The position numbers were made by a program, and so were the translations under genes. A stretch of 17,888 nt of DNA from Halolactibacillus sp051746745 (GTDB lineage Bacteria > Bacillota > Bacilli > Bacillales > Amphibacillaceae): positions 1 through 17,888 of the forward strand of contig JBNJFJ010000035.1 of the NCBI GenBank assembly GCA_051746745.1, given 5' to 3'. This document shows, one piece after another, positions 7,232-14,124 of this stretch. The notes beneath the pieces were generated by a model, which was given only the letters and a program-made list of their open reading frames with translations, did no database searches and was not told the origin of the DNA. Each line of letters opens with the position of its first letter. The stretch's first letter is position 1.

Positions 7232-7978
7232 TTAGTCATTTTCAAAATTCGTAAACCGCTCCGGTTGAAACGGTTGCCTAGAGTCAACGGTCATCATCGT
7301 TTGTTCAGGGACACGCATCGCCATTAACTTATTACCGAAAATACAACCGAGGTCGATATTGACAGTGTTATTTGAAATATACGGGCGTAAAACAGGTGTG
7401 TGACCATAAATAACGAGTGTTTCTCCGTTGTGATACGGTGTCCAATCAATCCGCACGGGTCGGCCATCTGGGTGATAATCTTTTGGCTTTGGTCCGTATA
7501 AGACAAACGCTTTGACATGTTTACTCGTCTCGCCAATCATATGGTCAAGAATGCCCGCATGGCTGATCACAACATTTAAATGCTTGTCGTAATAATAAAG
7601 CGGGGCTTGGTCATAGAGTGTCATAAATTGTTGTTTTATTTGGGCTTGTTCTGCTTGATTTAGCCGGTTGTACTCATCAATTGTCGTTTCTAAGCCATGC
7701 TTAACGTCAACATTATTTCCGAGGAAATATCGGTACAATTTATCGCAATGATTCCCCGGAACATACACAGCCATCTGGTCAACGACGACCAATTGATAGA
7801 CAAGTTCAATCACCTTTAATGAGGCAGGGCCGCGGTCAGTTAGGTCACCCACAAAAGCTAAGCGACGGTGATCGTCGTGAGAGAAGTGCCCGTTTTTTTC
7901 TTTGTAGCCGAGTTGTGATATCAATTCAACTAATTCTTCGTAACACCCGTGGATATCACCAATAACATCAAGGGCCAT
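7232..7978 (-). CDS. prpE: PrpE, bis(5'-nucleosyl)-tetraphosphatase / PPP-family phosphatase
   Basis: PPP-superfamily metallophosphoesterase, 248 residues. The metal-binding series is complete: GDIHG (7-11), GDLTDRG (44-50), GNHCDK (75-80), SHAGI (about 139-143) and YGHTPV (about 191-196). The closest known protein is B. subtilis PrpE, a symmetrical Ap4A hydrolase reported to dephosphorylate a phosphoprotein in spores and affect germination. Start ATG 7978 has a weak GCGAGATGAT upstream; no better start exists. It is monocistronic and convergent with yjbO, in the same order as in B. subtilis. Its upstream region carries a perfect 15-base palindrome (8003-8017). Confidence 0.94.
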   Translation of the reverse strand: MALDVIGDIHGCYEELVELISQLGYKEKNGHFSHDDHRRLAFVGDLTDRGPASLKVIELVYQLVVVDQMAVYVPGNHCDKLYRYFLGNNVDVKHGLETTIDEYNRLNQAEQAQIKQQFMTLYDQAPLYYYDKHLNVVISHAGILDHMIGETSKHVKAFVLYGPKPKDYHPDGRPVRIDWTPYHNGETLVIYGHTPVLRPYISNNTVNIDLGCIFGNKLMAMRVPEQTMMTVDSRQPFQPERFTNFEND

Positions 7979-8002
7979 GTGATCATCTCGCTTTCATTAT
8001 TT

Positions 8003-8017
8003 ATCTAAAGTTTAGAT
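8003..8017. promoter_or_regulatory. 15-base palindrome upstream of prpE, possible operator
   Basis: ATCTAAAGTTTAGAT is a perfect 7-base inverted repeat around one central G, 25 bases before the prpE start codon and just inside a possible minus-strand -10 (TAAAAT around 8028-8033). The size and place suit a dimeric repressor. I do not recognise the regulator. Confidence 0.35.
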
Positions 8018-8045
8018 TTATGTTTGTATTTTATCACGTTTATGA

Positions 8046-8087
8046 CGGTCTATTCATGACGTGTGCTCACAATTAGCGTTTAGACCG
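8046..8087. repeat. Spaced inverted repeat CGGTCTA ... TAGACCG
   Basis: Perfect 7-base arms (8046-8052 and 8081-8087) are separated by 28 bases in the region between the divergent prpE and DAK2-DegV genes. It lacks a T run, so it is not a terminator. It could be a leader stem or a protein site; function unknown. Confidence 0.3.
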
Positions 8088-8103
8088 ATAAAAAAGGGGG
8101 AAT

Positions 8104-8157
8104 AAGGAGGGTACATTAACAAGAAAGTTTTAACAAAACATAGACCATCTTGTTGAT
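8104..8157 (+). promoter_or_regulatory. Leader with an unattached Shine-Dalgarno and hairpin before the DAK2-DegV gene
   Basis: AAGGAGGG (8104-8111) is a near-perfect ribosome binding site but no ATG, GTG or TTG follows at working distance. Directly after it begins a 10-bp stem (8115-8124 pairing with 8148-8157, one G-U pair). An ATT codon at 8115 would open a 13-codon frame ending at TGA 8154-8156. Either a leader peptide with a rare start or a folded leader is possible; neither is proven. Confidence 0.3.
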
Positions 8158-8190
8158 GTTTTTATGTCAAGAGTTAACAGGGGGACGATG

Positions 8191-9969
8191 ATGGATACTA
8201 TTACACACGAAACACTTTACCAGAGTTTACTTAACGGAGCAAAAGAAGTTATGCATAACCGGATGTTTTTAAATAAGATCAATGTTTTTCCGGTTGCGGA
8301 TGGTGACACAGGTAGTAATCTCTTTTCAACGATGCAAAGTATTGTCTTTCATGCCGAGTTAAAAGAAGATGCGAAAGCAACGCTAGAATCGATTGCGGAT
8401 TCAGCTATTATTGGCGCAAGAGGAAACTCAGGACTGATTTTTGCGCAGTACTTCCAAGGATTAAGTGAAGCCATGAGAAATGACACTCATGTCACAAAAG
8501 AAGCCTTTATTGAGGCAAGTAAAGCGGGTATGGACTATGCTTATCAAGCGATGGAAGAGCCGGTTGAAGGAACGATGTTAACGATTATGAGAGCGTTCCA
8601 TGATGCGTTGCATCAAGCAAGTCAACAAATCAGCGCCTTTGATGCGCTCATTGAAAATGCGTTAGCACAAGTCGATATTGCGGTTGATCATACAACCGAT
8701 CAGTTAAAGATTTTAAAACAATCCTCCGTCGTTGATTCAGGGGCGAAAGGATTTGCCTATTTTGTGAAAGGCTTTTTGGATGGTCTTAAAGGTAAGATGA
8801 TTGAGGATGATGCGCTTACGAGTGAAGAGGTTTTACCGGCAATCGAGCATGAACATGAAGACGCCTCATTACAATACCGTTACTGTACCGAAGCGCTCAT
8901 TGAAAAAACAGCGGACTTACCGGATTTGAAGAAGCTGCTTCATGACTTAGGTGATTCCATTGTTCAAGTGAATGGTAAACAAAAAGTGCGGGTACATGTG
9001 CATACGAATGAACCGAGTGAGATGTTCAAACGCTTAAGTCAGTACGGTAAAATATTAGAACAAAAAGTCGATGATATGGTTGGTCAATATAATCGGATTC
9101 ACCACCGGAAATATCAAACCGTTATTGTGACAGATTCCATCGCTGACTTACCGCAGGAAATCATCGATGATGAACAAGTCCATATGGTTAACTTATCGAT
9201 TCTTGTCGGGGATGAATCGTACCTTGATAAATTAACGGTTACCAATGAACGCTTATTTGAACTAGCGAAAGAAAAGAAGACACATCCAACGTCGTCTCAA
9301 CCCACCGTTAAAAGCATTGAGAACACGTATCGCTACTTATTGTCCTACTATGATGATATCGTCGTCTTTACGGTCGCAAGTGCTTTAAGTGGAACGTATA
9401 ATGCGTTTATGAAAGCAAGAAATAACTTCACCCACGAACAAGAACGGATCCACGTCATTGATACAAAACAAAACTCAGTCGCAGAAGGTTTACTCGTGTG
9501 GGAAGCGGTGCAGAAGTTAAAGGATAAGACCCCGATTGAGCAATTAATCTTAGAGGCGAAGCAGTCGATCAAACAATCTAAAATTCTCGTAAAAATTAAT
9601 ACACTCGATAACATGATTGCCTCAGGCAGGTTAAGTGTACGTGCGGGTTCTTTGGCGAAAAAAGTCGGATTACGTCCGATTATTACCTTGGATGAACAAG
9701 GTGATGGCGGTATTTTTAAAATTGCCTTTCACCCTGATAAAGCGTTAAAGAAAATTTTAAAACACTTAAAGAAATTAGATGAGACAAAAGGGATTGAACA
9801 TTACGCCGTTACCTATGTTGATGATCAATCGCTTGGCGAGGCTTTTACTGAGGCATTGACAAAGGCCTTAGGTAAACCACCCGTTTATATGACAAAAAGT
9901 TCAGGCATTATTGCGATGGGGGCAGGTATAGGAGCGGTTGCTGTTAGCTATATTACAAAAGAAGAGTAA
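8191..9969 (+). CDS. DAK2-DegV fusion: predicted single-chain fatty acid kinase (FakA-like + FakB-like)
   Basis: A long chain joining two proteins that are normally separate. Residue numbers here count from ATG 8164. Residues about 15-205 are a DAK2/DhaL nucleotide-binding domain (NVFPVADGDTGSN at 40-52, with Asp46 and Asp48; GARGNSGLIFAQ at 84-95; DSGAKG at 191-196). Residues about 235-310 look like the FakA middle domain: Cys241 (YRYCTEALI) and a His278-x-His280 pair (VRVHVHTNEP), matching the Cys/His-His metal site described for FakA. Residues 319-601 are a full DegV/FakB fatty-acid-binding domain (VTDSIADLP, PTSSQPT at 375-381, ASALSGTYNAF, IASGRLS). In S. aureus FakA phosphorylates a fatty acid held by FakB, feeding PlsX/PlsY. 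Start ATG 8191 (or 8188) is preferred because GGGGG ends 6 (3) bases before it; 8164 has no binding site. Kinase activity is inferred. Confidence 0.88.
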   Translation: MDTITHETLYQSLLNGAKEVMHNRMFLNKINVFPVADGDTGSNLFSTMQSIVFHAELKEDAKATLESIADSAIIGARGNSGLIFAQYFQGLSEAMRNDTHVTKEAFIEASKAGMDYAYQAMEEPVEGTMLTIMRAFHDALHQASQQISAFDALIENALAQVDIAVDHTTDQLKILKQSSVVDSGAKGFAYFVKGFLDGLKGKMIEDDALTSEEVLPAIEHEHEDASLQYRYCTEALIEKTADLPDLKKLLHDLGDSIVQVNGKQKVRVHVHTNEPSEMFKRLSQYGKILEQKVDDMVGQYNRIHHRKYQTVIVTDSIADLPQEIIDDEQVHMVNLSILVGDESYLDKLTVTNERLFELAKEKKTHPTSSQPTVKSIENTYRYLLSYYDDIVVFTVASALSGTYNAFMKARNNFTHEQERIHVIDTKQNSVAEGLLVWEAVQKLKDKTPIEQLILEAKQSIKQSKILVKINTLDNMIASGRLSVRAGSLAKKVGLRPIITLDEQGDGGIFKIAFHPDKALKKILKHLKKLDETKGIEHYAVTYVDDQSLGEAFTEALTKALGKPPVYMTKSSGIIAMGAGIGAVAVSYITKEE

Positions 9970-10072
9970 ACGTGAAAAAACAGAACGAAACAGCTATAAG
10001 AATGAATGAAACAAGGAAAAATGACATGATCATTTAAGTGGTAGACATGTCACACCCATAAGGAGGGATTCG

Positions 10073-10468
10073 ATGCGTTTTTTCATCATTTATCTCATCA
10101 CATTTGCGGTCTTTATTGTGATTGATTTGATCTGGTTAGGCTTTATTGCTAAAAATCTTTATCAAGAGCATATTGGTTTTATTATGAGTAAAAAACCGAA
10201 TTGGATTGCAGCGATTGTTTTTTATCTCATCTTCATTTTTGGCTTAGTCTACTTTGTTATTAATCCAGCGCTTGACTCTGGAAGTTTTTCTGAGGCGTTA
10301 CTGCGCGGGATGTTGTTTGGGTTTATCACATACTCAACCTATGATTTAACCAATCTTGCTACACTCGAAGGTTGGCCGATTAAAATTACGATTATTGATT
10401 TAATTTGGGGGACGTCTTTAGGTGGATTAGTCTCAAGTATCAGTTACTGGTTGGCACAATATATTTAA
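10073..10468 (+). CDS. DUF2177 family membrane protein
   Basis: A 131-residue integral membrane protein with about four hydrophobic segments (roughly residues 2-27, 43-64, 75-93 and 102-128). The family-typical acidic motifs near the membrane are IDLIWLGFIAKNLY (17-30) and a second IDLIWGTSLGG in the last helix. The function of the DUF2177 family is not known. ATAAGGAGGG lies 5 bases before ATG 10073. The gene follows the DAK2-DegV gene by 103 bases without a visible terminator between, so co-transcription is possible. It ends in its own strong terminator. Confidence 0.87.
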   Translation: MRFFIIYLITFAVFIVIDLIWLGFIAKNLYQEHIGFIMSKKPNWIAAIVFYLIFIFGLVYFVINPALDSGSFSEALLRGMLFGFITYSTYDLTNLATLEGWPIKITIIDLIWGTSLGGLVSSISYWLAQYI

Positions 10469-10484
10469 TACAATGACAAAAGAG

Positions 10485-10519
10485 CGTCGATACATGGTTA
10501 ATCTGTATCGACGTTTTTT
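10485..10519 (+). terminator. Rho-independent terminator after the DUF2177 gene
   Basis: A perfect 10-bp stem CGTCGATACA/TGTATCGACG (10485-10494, 10504-10513) is followed by six T, 16 bases after the stop codon. Confidence 0.94.
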
Positions 10520-10694
10520 CTCGTCGTCACTACTGAAATAGTAAGGTGTGTGTCGAAGGCATGTGTCATGTTTAAAAGTTGGTTAGTTAGGGAAAATACG
10601 TAAAGCTGTTTTCTTTTCTTTTTTTACACTATAAATATATGATAAAATAAAGTGTTAGAAAAGTTAAAGGAATACGGGTAAGGAGGGGGATCTT

Positions 10695-12056
10695 GTGGAA
10701 AAGTTAGATCAAGAAGAAAAAGAACCGTTATATACAGAGATTGAAGAGGCATTAGCCGAAGAAGATATTCATAGCTTTCGTGATGAATTCTTGGACATGC
10801 ACCCATATGATCAATCCGAACTATTTGAAGAGTTAAATGAAACAGAGCGCCATTTGGTTTACAGTTATTTATCACCTGAAGAAATGGCGGATGTGATTGA
10901 ACATATCGATGAAGACCGTGTCGGTGACGTGATTACCGAAATGAATCCGACATATGCGGCAGAAGTATTAGCCGAAGTCGCAACGGATGATGCCGTTGAT
11001 ATTTTGAATGACTTGGACAAAGATAAAGTGGCTAGCTTCTTAACGATTATGGAAGAAGAAGCGGCTGATGAAATTAAAGATTTACTGCACTATGAAGAGA
11101 AAACAGCCGGTAGTATTATGACCACAGAATTCGTCGTTGTAACGACGGATATGAATGTCAAACTAGCGATGCGTCATTTACGTCAAGAAGCACCCGATGC
11201 TGAGACGATTTATTATATTTATGTCGTCAATCAAGATCGTAAACTCGTTGGGGTTATTTCATTGCGTGACTTGATTATTGCTGACGGGGCAGAAATTATT
11301 GAAGATCTTATGAGTGATCGCATTGTGTCTGTGTCAGTTGGCGATGATCAAGAACAGATAGCCCAAATGATGCGTGACTACGACTTCTTAGCCCTTCCGG
11401 TTGTTGATTTTCAAAATCATTTACTCGGGATTATCACCGTCGATGATATTATGGACGTTATGGAAGAAGAAGCCAATGATGACTACTCAAAACTTGCCGG
11501 TGTTGATGTTGACGCAGCGGAATTAACATCTGTTCAGGCGGCCAAGAATCGGTTGCCATGGTTGATTATCTTAATGTTTTTAGGTTTATTTACCGCGAGT
11601 ATTATTGGGCGTTTCGAAGAAACATTAGACCAAGTCGCGCTCCTTGCGATTTTCTTACCACTGATTGCTGGTATGGCGGGGAATACGGGTACTCAGGCTC
11701 TCGCCGTTGCGGTACGAGGGATTGCGACAGGTGATTTTCAAAAACAAGGTTTATCTAAAATTGTTACACGTGAGTTAACGACCGGTGTGATTATTGGGGT
11801 GACTTGTGGCTTATCGATTTGGGGTATTATTTATATTTGGCAAGGGACGCTCTTTTTAGGGTTCGTCGTTGGTTTATCAATTATGACGACCTTACTCGTA
11901 GCGACGGTTTCAGGTGCTCTCGTACCACTCTTGATGCACTACTTTAAAGTCGATCCGGCTGTTGCTTCAGGTCCATTTATTACAACGATTAATGATATTA
12001 TTTCAGTCGTGATTTACTTCGGTTTAGCGACAATGTTTATGCAGTTTCTCATTTAA
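10695..12056 (+). CDS. mgtE: Magnesium transporter MgtE
   Basis: Full-length MgtE channel, 453 residues. The acidic N-terminal helical domain (about 20-125) is followed by two CBS domains (about 130-255, from GSIMTTEFVVV to DDIMDVMEEE), which sense Mg2+ in the characterised protein. The membrane part has about five helices (from about 285), including the pore signature PLIAGMAGNTGTQALAVAVRG. It works as a homodimer in the cytoplasmic membrane. The start is GTG 10695, with AAGGAGGGGG ending 5 bases before it. A TATGAT -10 (10638-10643) lies upstream. The leader is too short for an M-box riboswitch, so control is likely through the protein's own Mg2+ gating. It is flanked by terminators on both sides, so it is its own unit. 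Confidence 0.96.
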   Translation: MEKLDQEEKEPLYTEIEEALAEEDIHSFRDEFLDMHPYDQSELFEELNETERHLVYSYLSPEEMADVIEHIDEDRVGDVITEMNPTYAAEVLAEVATDDAVDILNDLDKDKVASFLTIMEEEAADEIKDLLHYEEKTAGSIMTTEFVVVTTDMNVKLAMRHLRQEAPDAETIYYIYVVNQDRKLVGVISLRDLIIADGAEIIEDLMSDRIVSVSVGDDQEQIAQMMRDYDFLALPVVDFQNHLLGIITVDDIMDVMEEEANDDYSKLAGVDVDAAELTSVQAAKNRLPWLIILMFLGLFTASIIGRFEETLDQVALLAIFLPLIAGMAGNTGTQALAVAVRGIATGDFQKQGLSKIVTRELTTGVIIGVTCGLSIWGIIYIWQGTLFLGFVVGLSIMTTLLVATVSGALVPLLMHYFKVDPAVASGPFITTINDIISVVIYFGLATMFMQFLI

Positions 12057-12096
12057 CACGATCAACCAAAGCTTAGAAAATAGTTAACAAGTTAAC

Positions 12097-12123
12097 AATA
12101 GAGGCGATAGCCTCTATTTTTTT
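12097..12123 (+). terminator. Rho-independent terminator of mgtE
   Basis: A perfect 9-bp stem AATAGAGGC-GATA-GCCTCTATT is followed by a T run to 12123, 40 bases after the mgtE stop. It separates mgtE from the fabI promoter. Confidence 0.93.
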
Positions 12124-12134
12124 GCAAAAAAAGA

Positions 12135-12163
12135 TTGCCAAATGACGCATTATTCGTTAGTAT
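12135..12163 (+). promoter_or_regulatory. Probable sigma-A promoter of fabI
   Basis: TTGCCA (12135-12140), a 17-base spacer and TAGTAT (12158-12163). The -10 is only 4 of 6; TATAGT at 12161-12166 is an alternative with a long spacer. The FapR-like operator overlaps the end of this promoter. Confidence 0.55.
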
Positions 12164-12178
12164 AGTACTAGGTACTAA
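12162..12178. promoter_or_regulatory. FapR-like operator at fabI
   Basis: ATAGTA-CTAGG-TACTAA matches the FapR palindrome TTAGTA-N5-TACTAA at 11 of 12 defined bases. It overlaps the -10/start region 31 bases before the fabI start codon, the position from which FapR represses fab genes until malonyl-CoA releases it. fabI belongs to the FapR regulon in B. subtilis. FapR itself is not encoded in this window. Confidence 0.85.
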
Positions 12179-12208
12179 TAACACGTAATAAAACCGGAGG
12201 TTATTTAT

Positions 12209-12988
12209 ATGAATTTTTCATTAGAAGGTCGCACCTATGTCGTCATGGGTGTCGCAAATAAACGTTCTTTAGCATGGGGGATTGCGAAGGCACTTGATGA
12301 AGCAGGGGCCAAGCTGATTTTTACGTATTTAAGTCCACGCTTTGAAAAATCTGTGCGCGACTTAGCCCAAACATTAAATCAAGAGGTTGAACATTTTTAT
12401 GAATGTGATGTGAGTGATGACGCATCGATTGAACAGGCGTTTGAACAAATGAAAAAAGATGTTGGTGTGATTCATGGTTTAGCTCATTGTATTGCGTTTG
12501 CTGACAAAGAGGATTTAAAAGGTGAATTTAAAGATACGAGTCGTGAAGGTTACTTAACCGCACATAATATCAGCGCGTACTCATTAGTTGCCGTTTCACG
12601 TGCAGCAGAGCCGTTAATGACAGAAGGTGCAAGCATTGTTACACTCACATACCTTGGTGGTGAACGTGTCGTTCAGAACTACAACATCATGGGTGTCGCT
12701 AAAGCTAGTCTTGATGCATCGATGAAGTATTTAGCAAATGACTTAGGTAAACAAAACATTCGTATCAACGCCATTTCAGCCGGACCAATCCGGACATTAT
12801 CGGCTAAAGGTGTGGGTGACTTTAATAAAATCTTAAAAGATATCGAAGAAAAAGCACCACTAAGACGTACGGTCACTCAAGAGGAAGTCGGTTCAAATGC
12901 TTATTACTTACTCAGTGACTTATCAAGCGGTGTCACAGGTGAGATTATTCACGTTGACTCTGGCTATAGTATTTTAGGTTTGGTTTAA
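12209..12988 (+). CDS. fabI: Enoyl-[acyl-carrier-protein] reductase FabI
   Basis: Short-chain dehydrogenase-type enoyl-ACP reductase, 259 residues. It performs the last, NAD(P)H-dependent step of each round of fatty acid elongation and is the target of triclosan-type inhibitors. The FabI-specific cofactor loop is GVANKRSLAWGIA (14-26). The active site has Tyr148 and the Tyr158-x6-Lys165 pair (NYNIMGVAKAS), followed by the AGPIRTLSAKG substrate-loop motif (191-201). ACCGGAGG lies 8 bases before ATG 12209. It has its own promoter, FapR-like operator and terminator. The gene order fabI-cotO-cotZ matches B. subtilis. Confidence 0.97.
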   Translation: MNFSLEGRTYVVMGVANKRSLAWGIAKALDEAGAKLIFTYLSPRFEKSVRDLAQTLNQEVEHFYECDVSDDASIEQAFEQMKKDVGVIHGLAHCIAFADKEDLKGEFKDTSREGYLTAHNISAYSLVAVSRAAEPLMTEGASIVTLTYLGGERVVQNYNIMGVAKASLDASMKYLANDLGKQNIRINAISAGPIRTLSAKGVGDFNKILKDIEEKAPLRRTVTQEEVGSNAYYLLSDLSSGVTGEIIHVDSGYSILGLV

Positions 12989-13020
12989 TTCATTTACCCT
13001 ATTTTTTATCATCATAGACA

Positions 13021-13050
13021 AAAGCTTAACCGGTTAGGGTTAAGCTTTTT
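13021..13050 (+). terminator. Rho-independent terminator of fabI
   Basis: A perfect 11-bp stem AAAGCTTAACC/GGTTAAGCTTT (13021-13031, 13038-13048) with a 6-base loop and short T run, 33 bases after the fabI stop. Confidence 0.92.
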
Positions 13051-13127
13051 GCGCTATACATATAAAACGAACGACCGCATCTCTTGTGTACCCTCTGCAT
13101 AGACTGATGGTGAGGAGGGGAAAGATA

Positions 13128-13478
13128 ATGAAGAAAAAGTGGGTATCATTAAATCAATTAGAAACGTTAGAGCAATACATGAATGACAGGCAGAAAGCAG
13201 AGGCTGAGGACACGGTCGTTGAAGAAGTCGCGTTACGACCACTTAAAGACCAGGTACAATTAGCGAATGACCAAGTCATCAGTGAACTAAAAAGCTTAGT
13301 AAAGCCGACGCGCCTCAATTTAAAACATGAGATAAGGTTAAAATTATTTAATGGTGAGGAGATGATTGGAACACCCGTATCTATTGATGAAGAAACGTTA
13401 ATGTTTGATTTATTAAGAAAACAGGTGACCATTCCTTTATCAGATATCGAATCTTTCCGCATTTTAGGCATTAAGTAA
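13128..13478 (+). CDS. cotO: CotO-like spore coat protein, short form
   Basis: A 116-residue hydrophilic protein. The first half is charged and low in sequence signature. The C-terminal half (about 65-116) is a small beta-rich unit (IRLKLFNGEEMIGTPVSID ... VTIPLSDIESFRILGIK) like the end of CotO-family proteins as I remember them. Identification rests mainly on this tail and on position: in B. subtilis cotO follows fabI and converges on cotZ, as here. B. subtilis CotO (about 227 residues) is much longer and is an encasement protein of the coat. ATG 13128 is chosen over the in-frame ATG 13086 because GAGGAGGGG ends 7 bases before it. No clear sporulation promoter was found upstream. It could also be another small coat or YolD-like protein. 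Confidence 0.62.
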   Translation: MKKKWVSLNQLETLEQYMNDRQKAEAEDTVVEEVALRPLKDQVQLANDQVISELKSLVKPTRLNLKHEIRLKLFNGEEMIGTPVSIDEETLMFDLLRKQVTIPLSDIESFRILGIK

Positions 13479-13507
13479 CCCCACAATGAAGCGTTGTGGG
13501 GTTTTTT
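13477..13507. terminator. Bidirectional terminator between cotO-like and cotZ-like genes
   Basis: A perfect 10-bp stem AACCCCACAA/TTGTGGGGTT (13477-13486, 13494-13503) has T runs for the plus strand; the stem overlaps the cotO-like stop codon (13476-13478). The cotZ-like gene ends at 13511 on the other strand, so both converge on this hairpin. Confidence 0.88.
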
Positions 13508-13510
13508 AGC

Positions 13511-13960
13511 TTACAAGGCGCGAATGGCGGGTAAGCATGTAATATGGCAAAAACACTCAGGATCCACTGTAATGCAGACGCCTGTACCACGTAATTTTTC
13601 TGTTTTTTGTTCAACAGGTGAAGCGGGATCTAATACTTCTTGACAGTGGTCACGTAATAGTTCTAGAATGCAACAGTGACGCTCGACTGATTTTACTCGG
13701 AAGTAGTAGCTTGAGAAGACATGTTCAATTTTTTTCGGTTTAGCTCCGTATCCTTTAAACGGTTGACAATTACGGCAGTATAATAACACGGGGACAGTAT
13801 CATAGTGACAGCCGTCATGATGTGAACCGAATAAATCTGAAATAGACTGTTCGCAGCTCGAATCACATTGACAAGGACCAAGTTTGTTTTGTGCTTCTGC
13901 AATTTCGCGTAAAACATTTGTTACACAGTGATCGCCTTCAAATGAAGTTCCACAAGCCAT
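13511..13960 (-). CDS. cotZ: Cysteine-rich spore coat/crust protein, CotZ/CotY family
   Basis: A 149-residue protein with 15 cysteines (GPCQCDSSCEQ, LLYCRNCQPF, RHCCILELL, DPECFCHITCLP). The family pattern is clear: MACG...CV.. at the start, the YYFRVKSVERHCCILELLR core, and a DPECFCHITC end. CotY and CotZ build the disulfide-linked crust, the outermost spore layer, in B. subtilis; the length fits CotZ (148) better than CotY (162). ATG 13960 has GAGAGGAG 7 bases upstream. A sigma-K-type promoter lies about 44 bases further upstream, in keeping with mother-cell expression late in sporulation. Only one copy is present; the cotV-W-X-Y cluster seen in B. subtilis does not follow. Confidence 0.92.
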   Translation of the reverse strand: MACGTSFEGDHCVTNVLREIAEAQNKLGPCQCDSSCEQSISDLFGSHHDGCHYDTVPVLLYCRNCQPFKGYGAKPKKIEHVFSSYYFRVKSVERHCCILELLRDHCQEVLDPASPVEQKTEKLRGTGVCITVDPECFCHITCLPAIRAL

Positions 13961-14003
13961 AAGAAATCTCCTCTCTCTTTCAGTTAACCACTAAGGTTAC
14001 TGA

Positions 14004-14030
14004 TAGTATATGACGTGAGAGAAGAAGTGT
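14004..14030 (-). promoter_or_regulatory. Sigma-K-type promoter of cotZ
   Basis: On the minus strand, AC (14029-14030), a 16-base spacer, then CATATACTA (14004-14012), a perfect match to the sigma-K -10 CATANNNTA. The predicted start lies about 35 bases before the cotZ start codon. Confidence 0.7.
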
Positions 14031-14067
14031 TAATGGTCAAAAGCGTTTCTTTTTATTTATAATCGGG

Positions 14068-14073
14068 TATAAT
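14068..14073 (+). promoter_or_regulatory. TATAAT -10 element ahead of the small unknown gene
   Basis: A perfect TATAAT 52 bases before the start codon at 14125; no convincing -35 is seen 16-18 bases upstream. It is divergent from the cotZ promoter. Confidence 0.45.
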
Positions 14074-14124
14074 ATAATTAATAGAAGGTTTTTCATTTGT
14101 GATGGTTAAAAGGAGATGAGGACG

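Noticed and set aside
10013..10055. Short palindromes (AAATGA-N5-TCATTT and GACATGTC) before the DUF2177 gene
   Set aside because: Too short and without a T run; neither a terminator nor a recognised operator, and such repeats are frequent by chance in AT-rich spacers.
10520..10694. Possible M-box (Mg2+) riboswitch before mgtE
   Set aside because: After the likely -10 near 10640 only about 50 bases remain before the start codon, too few for the M-box fold, and no terminator hairpin precedes the gene.
12083..12096. GTTAACAAGTTAAC repeat after mgtE
   Set aside because: Two copies of a 6-base palindrome in an AT-rich spacer before a terminator; no sign of function.
13154..13486. 110-codon minus-strand frame across the cotO-like gene
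   Set aside because: It lies antisense to a gene with a strong ribosome binding site and lacks its own; composition looks like a shadow frame.
13693..13917. 74-codon frame inside cotZ on the same strand
   Set aside because: It overlaps the conserved cysteine-rich CotZ frame and has no independent signals.
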